Shown here one piece after another: positions 59,496 through 64,000 of a stretch of 64,000 bases of DNA. The DNA is from JBGPEQ01 sp050180895. GTDB taxonomy: Bacteria > Pseudomonadota > Alphaproteobacteria > Dongiales > Dongiaceae. The translations under genes were made by a program, and so were the position numbers. The notes below the pieces were generated by a model. That model had not been told where the DNA came from. It was given only the letters and a program-made list of their open reading frames with translations, and searched no databases. Numbering within the stretch: the stretch's first letter is position 1; every line of letters begins with the position of its first letter. The stretch is from assembly GCA_050180895.1 (NCBI GenBank), contig JBFXDS010000013.1, positions 48,233 through 112,232 on the forward strand, in the 5' to 3' direction.

Positions 59496-60680
59496 ATGAG
59501 CAAGACCACCCCCACCGGCAGCGAACTCGTGCTGCGCGCGGCGCGGACAAGCCGCCGCGGGTTCCTGGCCGGCGCCGCCAAGACGGCGGTCGCCGGCGCC
59601 GCCGTCATCGGCGCGCCGATGATCGTCGGCGTCGCGCCGGTCCACACCGCCAAGGCGGCCTTCGAGGGCGAGAGCCTGATTGCCGTTTCCTGGTCCGGCA
59701 ACTACGAGACCGTGTTCCGCGAGCAGATCATCGGCCCGTTCAACGAGCAGTACGGCACCAAGGCGGAAACCGTCGGCGGCTGGGACCAGATGGTCAACCA
59801 GATCAAGGCGGCGCCCGAGGACAACCCGCCCTATGACATCATCGTCGCCGAGGAATATGTCTCCTCGTCCGGCCTCGCCGAGAAGGTCTATCTGGAGACC
59901 GACAAGAGCAAGATCCCCAACCTTGAGGCCGTCTACCCCTGGTTCTACGAGACGCGCCCGGCCGAGGCCGCGAAGTACGGCATCCCCTTCGGCGGCGGCA
60001 CCACCATGCTGCTGATCAACCAGAGCGCCGGCATCGAGCCGGACAGCTGGAACCTGCTGTGGGACGAGCGGCTGGCCGGCAAGGTGACGGCGGACTCGGC
60101 AGCCTGGTGGTGGACGGTGTCGATCCCGGCGGTGCTGAACACGGCGGTTCCCGGCCTCGACGAGATGTATGACTGGCCGACCGGCGCCGAGCCGCTGTTC
60201 CAGAAGCTGGAGACGATGAAGGTCGCCAAGTGGTTCAAGGACGGCGCCGAGCAGGCCAACATCCTGAACCAGGAAGAGGCGCTGGCGGCGATGAGCTACT
60301 CGTCGGACGCCTATACCTTCATGCTGCAGAACCCGGATACCTATCGGGTGGCGGTGCCGTCGGAGGGCGCCTCGGGCTGGACCGACTGGTACTTCAAGAT
60401 CCGCGGCACCAAGCACAGCGATCTGGCCGACCTGTTCCTCAACTACCTGCTGGAAAAGGACACGCAGGACCGCTTCCTGGCGAACACGCTGATCTTCGTG
60501 GCGCGCAAGGACGTGGCCGTGCCGCCGCAGTGGGGCAGCAACTATCCGGCCTCGAACGACGACTACTACAAGAAGTTCCAGATCATCACGATGGATGGCT
60601 GGACGCAGATCGGCAACAACTACACCGCCATGGACGACCGCATGAAGCAGGTAGTGTCAAAGACGACATCGGCGGGTTGA
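59496..60680 (+). CDS. Extracellular solute-binding protein, PotD-like, Tat-exported
   Basis: A 394-aa binding protein with a twin-arginine signal (SRRGFLAGAAKTAVAGAAVI, residues 19-38) and cleavage near AKA-AF. The mature protein starts GESLIAVSWSGNYETVFREQ and follows the iron/polyamine-binding pattern (WGSNYPASNDDYYKK near the C-terminus). It belongs to the importer whose ATPase and permeases follow at 61.1-63.9 kb. The ligand could be a polyamine or another small organic solute; an Asp/Glu-rich binding site is not clear. GGAGG precedes the ATG. Confidence 0.9.
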   Translation: MSKTTPTGSELVLRAARTSRRGFLAGAAKTAVAGAAVIGAPMIVGVAPVHTAKAAFEGESLIAVSWSGNYETVFREQIIGPFNEQYGTKAETVGGWDQMVNQIKAAPEDNPPYDIIVAEEYVSSSGLAEKVYLETDKSKIPNLEAVYPWFYETRPAEAAKYGIPFGGGTTMLLINQSAGIEPDSWNLLWDERLAGKVTADSAAWWWTVSIPAVLNTAVPGLDEMYDWPTGAEPLFQKLETMKVAKWFKDGAEQANILNQEEALAAMSYSSDAYTFMLQNPDTYRVAVPSEGASGWTDWYFKIRGTKHSDLADLFLNYLLEKDTQDRFLANTLIFVARKDVAVPPQWGSNYPASNDDYYKKFQIITMDGWTQIGNNYTAMDDRMKQVVSKTTSAG

Positions 60681-60702
60681 CCGCGTCTGCCTGCATGTTG
60701 TA

Positions 60703-60731
60703 GGGCGACCCCACGTGGTCGCCCCTATTTT
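60703..60731 (+). terminator. Intrinsic terminator-like hairpin downstream of the binding-protein gene
   Basis: An 8-bp stem GGGCGACC/GGTCGCCC with loop CCACGT, followed by CTATTTT. The stop codon is 22 bases upstream. It would reduce read-through from the binding-protein gene into the ATPase and permease genes, leaving more binding protein than membrane parts. Confidence 0.75.
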
Positions 60732-61072
60732 CCGACGGCAAGGGCAGTCCATGGGCCGCCGGCCTGCCCACTGCAATTCGCCGGACAGTGCCGAGCCGCT
60801 CGCCGCGACCGGGAGCCTCAGCTCGTCCGCCGTCCAGCCGACGACGACATCGTCCTTGACGGTCACGACCTCGGATGCGGCGCGACGATGCGTGCGGGAT
60901 GTTTCAATCGGATTTTTCCCGGCAGCGCCGGACGGTTTCAGTTGTTTTCAGCCCGGCCGCGCGGCGCAGGCTATTGACAAAGCAGGTGGAAGCTGGACGC
61001 TTGAGCGTCGAACGAAGGCGCGGGCCAACCGCGCCGCCTCGCCGGAGGCTCGGAAGGGAGACGAAGACGGAC
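60732..61072. other. Intergenic region with a possible gene remnant
   Basis: About 340 bases. The minus strand between about 60890 and 60735 is open and protein-like at first (MTVKDDVVVGWTADELRLPV) but loses that character where it meets the terminator hairpin, so it may be the truncated start of a gene. On the plus strand TTGACA at 60974-60979 is a perfect -35 box, but the matching -10 is poor. An AAGGGAG ribosome-binding site precedes the ATPase gene. Confidence 0.5.
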
Positions 61073-62131
61073 ATGGCCGACGGCACCAGCGCACCGGCCC
61101 TCGATGTCGACAGGGCCCGCAAGATCTATGGTCCCGTTGTCGCCGCCGACGACGTCAGCCTGACGGTCGGCAACGGCGAGTTCGTGACGCTGCTGGGGCC
61201 GAGCGGCTCCGGCAAGACGACGACCTTGCGCATGGTCGGCGGCTTCGAGCGCCCGGACGGCGGACAGATCCGCATCCGCGGCGCGCGCGTCGACCACCTG
61301 CCGCCCTATGCGCGCGACACCGCGACGGTGTTCCAGACCGGCGCGCTGTTCCCGCACAAGACCGTGCATGAGAACGTCGCCTACGGCCTGCGCATGCGCG
61401 GCGTGCCCAAGCCGGAGATGGAGGCGCGCATTCCGCGGGCGCTCGACATCGTGCGGCTGAAGGGATTCGAGGAGCGCTATCCCGGCCAGCTCTCGGGCGG
61501 CCAGAAGCAGCGCGTCGCCCTCGCCCGCTCGCTGGTGGTGCAGCCGGCGATCGTGCTGTTCGACGAGCCGCTGTCGGCGCTCGACCTCTCGCTGCGGCTG
61601 CAGCTACGCGGCGAGATCAAGCGGCTGCATGACGAGATCGGCTTCAGCGCCATCTACGTCACCCACGACCAGTCGGAGGCGATGGCGATGTCGAACCGGG
61701 TGGCGGTGATGAACCGCGGCCGCATCGACCAGATCGACACGCCCGAGAACATCTTCCACCGCCCCGCCAGCGAGTTCGTCTTCAACTTCATCGGCGAGTC
61801 CTGCTGCATGGCCGTGCGCATCGGCAACGGCGCGGTGCAGGACAAGCAGGGCAACGCCCTGGGCATGCAGTTGGCGGCGGCGCCCGGCGCGGGCGACTGG
61901 CGCCTCTATGTCCGGCCGACGCGGCTGAAGCTCGGGCCGGCCGCCGAAACCTGCGACAACCGCCTGAGCGCCCGCGTGGCGTTCGTCGAGTTCCTCGGCG
62001 AGATCTACCGCTATCACCTGAAGGCCGGCGACCTCGACCTCTTCGCCGATCATGCCGGCCGCGGCGGCTTCGATGTCGGCCACCAGGTGACGGTCGGCTG
62101 GCAGAGCGCCGACATGGCGGCCTTTGCATGA
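61073..62131 (+). CDS. ABC transporter ATP-binding protein, PotA-like
   Basis: A 352-aa ATPase of the polyamine/iron class. Walker A GPSGSGKTT near residue 42, Q-loop TVFQTGALFPHKTV, signature LSGGQKQRVALARSL, Walker B VLFDEPLSALDLSLR, H-loop YVTHDQSEAMAMS and a C-terminal TOBE domain (about 250-345). The unusual Q-loop (FQTGALFPH instead of FQSYALFPH) keeps the functional Gln. Overlaps the first permease by ATGA. Confidence 0.93.
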   Translation: MADGTSAPALDVDRARKIYGPVVAADDVSLTVGNGEFVTLLGPSGSGKTTTLRMVGGFERPDGGQIRIRGARVDHLPPYARDTATVFQTGALFPHKTVHENVAYGLRMRGVPKPEMEARIPRALDIVRLKGFEERYPGQLSGGQKQRVALARSLVVQPAIVLFDEPLSALDLSLRLQLRGEIKRLHDEIGFSAIYVTHDQSEAMAMSNRVAVMNRGRIDQIDTPENIFHRPASEFVFNFIGESCCMAVRIGNGAVQDKQGNALGMQLAAAPGAGDWRLYVRPTRLKLGPAAETCDNRLSARVAFVEFLGEIYRYHLKAGDLDLFADHAGRGGFDVGHQVTVGWQSADMAAFA

Positions 62132-63039
62132 CGGCGGCAGTCGCCGGCGCGGACCTCGCCATCGCCCGCGCCGTGCAGCGGGCGCGCGTCCTCGACAGGC
62201 TGGCGCCCTGGGCGCTGATCGCGCCGGCCCTGGTGATCGCCGGCATCTTCTTCGCCGTGCCCGCCGCCTACATGGCGCGCATGAGCTTCAACCTGAAGAT
62301 CGGTCAGACCGCCTATGAACCCGGCTTCACCTTGGAGCACTACGCCAAGCTGCTGACCGACGAGATCTATGTCGGGGCGATCTGGACCACCATCCAGCTG
62401 TCGTTGTCGACCGCCATCGTCACCCTGATCATCGGCTACGGCTTCGCGCTGTTCGCCTGGCTGCGGCCGGCCAAGATGCGGCTCGTGCTGCTGGGCATCG
62501 CGCTGTGCCCGTTCCTGATCTCGGAGATCTCGATCATCCTCGGATGGTACCTGTTCCTGCCGCGCAACGGCCTGCTCTCCTATGCCCTGCTCAATGCCGG
62601 ATTGATCACGGACAAGATCAGCCTGCTGTACACGGAGTTCGCGGCGCTCGTCGGCCTCGTCTACCTGACGCTGCCGTTCTGCTTCTTCATCCTGCTCAGC
62701 ATCTTCGACGGCATCGACCGGCGCGTGCTGGAGGCGAGCTCGGATCTCGGCGCCCGGCCGCTGCGCACCTTCGTCGAGGTGCTGCTGCCGCTGACGCGGA
62801 CCGGCATCCTCGTCGCCTTCGCCCAGGCCTTCATCTGGGCGATGGGCACCTATGTGACGCCGACCTATCTGGGGCCGGACACCTTGTGGACCATCGGCTT
62901 CATGGTGCAGGAGCAGATGCAGGCGCGGCACAACTGGCCGCTGGCCGCGGCCTTCGCGATGATCCTGGTGCTGATCGTCCTGCTGGTGATGACGGCGATC
63001 CGCGCCCTGATGTCGAAGCGGACGCGCTACCATGCCTAG
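62128..63039 (+). CDS. ABC transporter permease, PotB-like
   Basis: A 303-aa channel subunit with six helices, first at about 28-52 (APWALIAPALVIAGIFFAVPAA). The EAA loop is LEASSDLGARPLRTFVEVLLPL, matching the polyamine permease group. It overlaps the ATPase gene by 4 bases and the next permease by 8. The N-terminal extension before helix 1 is about 25 residues. Confidence 0.92.
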   Translation: MTAAVAGADLAIARAVQRARVLDRLAPWALIAPALVIAGIFFAVPAAYMARMSFNLKIGQTAYEPGFTLEHYAKLLTDEIYVGAIWTTIQLSLSTAIVTLIIGYGFALFAWLRPAKMRLVLLGIALCPFLISEISIILGWYLFLPRNGLLSYALLNAGLITDKISLLYTEFAALVGLVYLTLPFCFFILLSIFDGIDRRVLEASSDLGARPLRTFVEVLLPLTRTGILVAFAQAFIWAMGTYVTPTYLGPDTLWTIGFMVQEQMQARHNWPLAAAFAMILVLIVLLVMTAIRALMSKRTRYHA

Positions 63040-63892
63040 CGACGCCGTCCTCGCGGCGCCGTCGGCGCGCGGCGCCCTGCTGCAGCCGATCGTCCTGCGC
63101 CTGCTGACCGTGGGGTTCCTCGGCTTCGTCTTCGTCTATATCGCGATACCCCTGCTGGTCACGCTGCTGATGTCGTTCAACGACGGCCAGCTCATCCGCT
63201 TTCCCATCAATGCGTGGTCGACGCGCTGGTACGGCGACTTCTTCGCCAGCCCGCAATGGACGCAGGCGCTGTGGAACAGCCTGCAGATCGCCGTCGGCAC
63301 GACCATCCTGTCGACCACCGCCGGCACGCTCGCGGCCTGGGCGTTCGAGCGCTACGACATCCCCGGCAAGAGCTTCTGGTACATCCTGATCATGATGTCG
63401 CTGTTCATGCCCGGCGTGGTGCTGGGGCTGGGCGTGGCGATCGCCTTCGGCGGCATCTCGATCTTCGGCTTCACCCTCTACGGCAGCAAGCTGCTGGTCA
63501 TCATCGCCCATTCGCTGTGGGCGATGCCGCTGGTGTTCATGACCATGGAGGCGACCTTCAAGACCATCGACCACCGGATCGTCGAGGCCTCCTACGACCT
63601 CGGCGGGCGGCCGGCGCAGACCTTCTTCGAGATCGTGCTGCCGAGCGTCTCGACCGGGTTGGTCTCCAGCGCGCTCTTCGCCTTCGTCGTCTCGCTCAAC
63701 GAGTACGTCATGGCCCTGCTGCTGACCGACCGCGACACGCAGACCCTGCCGAAGCTGATGGGCCTGTCGCTGCGCTCGGCGGCAACGCCGATGCTGGCGG
63801 TGGCGGCCGTGCTGCTGGCCAGCGCCGTGCTCGTCAGCCTGGTGCTGCTGATGCTGTGGTACGCGCGCCAGCTGCGCAAGACGGCGCGGTAG
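63032..63892 (+). CDS. ABC transporter permease, PotC-like
   Basis: Second channel subunit, 286 aa, six helices (first LLTVGFLGFVFVYIAIPLLV). EAA loop VEASYDLGGRPAQTFFEIVLP. With the preceding genes it completes a binding protein-ATPase-permease-permease importer. A copy of the second inverted-repeat family follows 33 bases after the stop. Confidence 0.92.
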   Translation: MPSDAVLAAPSARGALLQPIVLRLLTVGFLGFVFVYIAIPLLVTLLMSFNDGQLIRFPINAWSTRWYGDFFASPQWTQALWNSLQIAVGTTILSTTAGTLAAWAFERYDIPGKSFWYILIMMSLFMPGVVLGLGVAIAFGGISIFGFTLYGSKLLVIIAHSLWAMPLVFMTMEATFKTIDHRIVEASYDLGGRPAQTFFEIVLPSVSTGLVSSALFAFVVSLNEYVMALLLTDRDTQTLPKLMGLSLRSAATPMLAVAAVLLASAVLVSLVLLMLWYARQLRKTAR

Positions 63893-63925
63893 CCTGCCCC
63901 CTTGCGCGCATGTAGTTCTTCGGGA

Positions 63926-64000
63926 CACCCTCACCCTATCCCTCTCCCGCAAGCGGGAGAGGGGACTCGATTGTGCTGTTCGCTCGATGGAGTCCCCTCT
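63926..64000. repeat. Inverted repeat of the CCCTCTCCCGC family (runs off the window)
   Basis: Starts ACCCTCACCCTATCCCTC and contains the self-complementary CCTCTCCCGC/GCGGGAGAGG. A second stretch, GGGGACTCGAT (63961) with ATGGAGTCCCC (63988), forms another inverted pair, so the element is composite and incomplete here. It shares its core with the copy at 36896-36998. Confidence 0.8.

Overview
This is a GC-rich, densely coded chromosomal segment from an alphaproteobacterium. The evidence is its gene set: a DivL-type kinase with tyrosine in the H-box next to ahcY, ChvG/ChvI followed by a short HprK, RapZ and a regulatory PTS, a FYDLN-type zinc protein, AddAB instead of RecBCD, a short alphaproteobacterial IhfB, and the order ihfB-lapA-pyrF-trpF...trpB-trpA-accD-folC-trxA-addA-addB-murU/amgK-tsaE. 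A Rhodospirillales-like or neighbouring lineage fits best, but I cannot place it to genus. No phage, transposase, plasmid or CRISPR locus is visible.

Layout. (1) 0-10.1 kb: one long + strand operon. It encodes a CUT1 sugar/polyol ABC importer (binding protein, two permeases, a 58-aa membrane protein, two ATPases) followed by a PTS-dependent dihydroxyacetone kinase. The phosphotransfer domains of the kinase are split into separate genes (DhaL, DhaM/EIIA, HPr, EI, a putative HTH protein, DhaK). (2) 10.1-20 kb: an MltF-like transglycosylase, tRNA-Ala(GGC) and a FYDLN protein on the minus strand, then aroA-cmk-rpsA, ihfB, lapA, a sarcosine-oxidase-like flavoprotein, pyrF and trpF on the plus strand. 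(3) 20.1-22.4 kb: a minus-strand lipid cluster (cdsA, plsC, membrane protein) inserted between trpF and trpB. (4) 22.5-27.5 kb: trpB, trpA, accD, folC and a GNAT-like gene. (5) 27.5-36.8 kb, minus strand: trxA, addA, addB, an AmgK-MurU fusion and tsaE.

(6) 36.8-44.8 kb: an accessory block carrying repeats, a ferredoxin-NADP reductase, an extradiol dioxygenase and a three-subunit 2-oxoacid oxidoreductase operon of the KGOR type. It separates tsaE from divL. (7) 44.8-48.8 kb: divL and ahcY. (8) 49.0-52.5 kb: an uncharacterised three-gene operon of coiled-coil and membrane proteins, the best candidate here for an undescribed system. (9) 52.6-59.2 kb, minus strand: chvI, chvG, hprK, rapZ, EIIA-Man, HPr and EI, the envelope-stress and nitrogen/carbon signalling block. 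(10) 59.5-63.9 kb: a PotDABC-like ABC importer.

Five copies of one palindromic dispersed element (about 85 bp, near-perfect 29-bp arms) and copies of a second inverted-repeat family sit in gaps, several at points where conserved gene order is broken. Two complete and separate EI-HPr-EIIA phosphorelays occur in the window, one dedicated to dihydroxyacetone and one regulatory.
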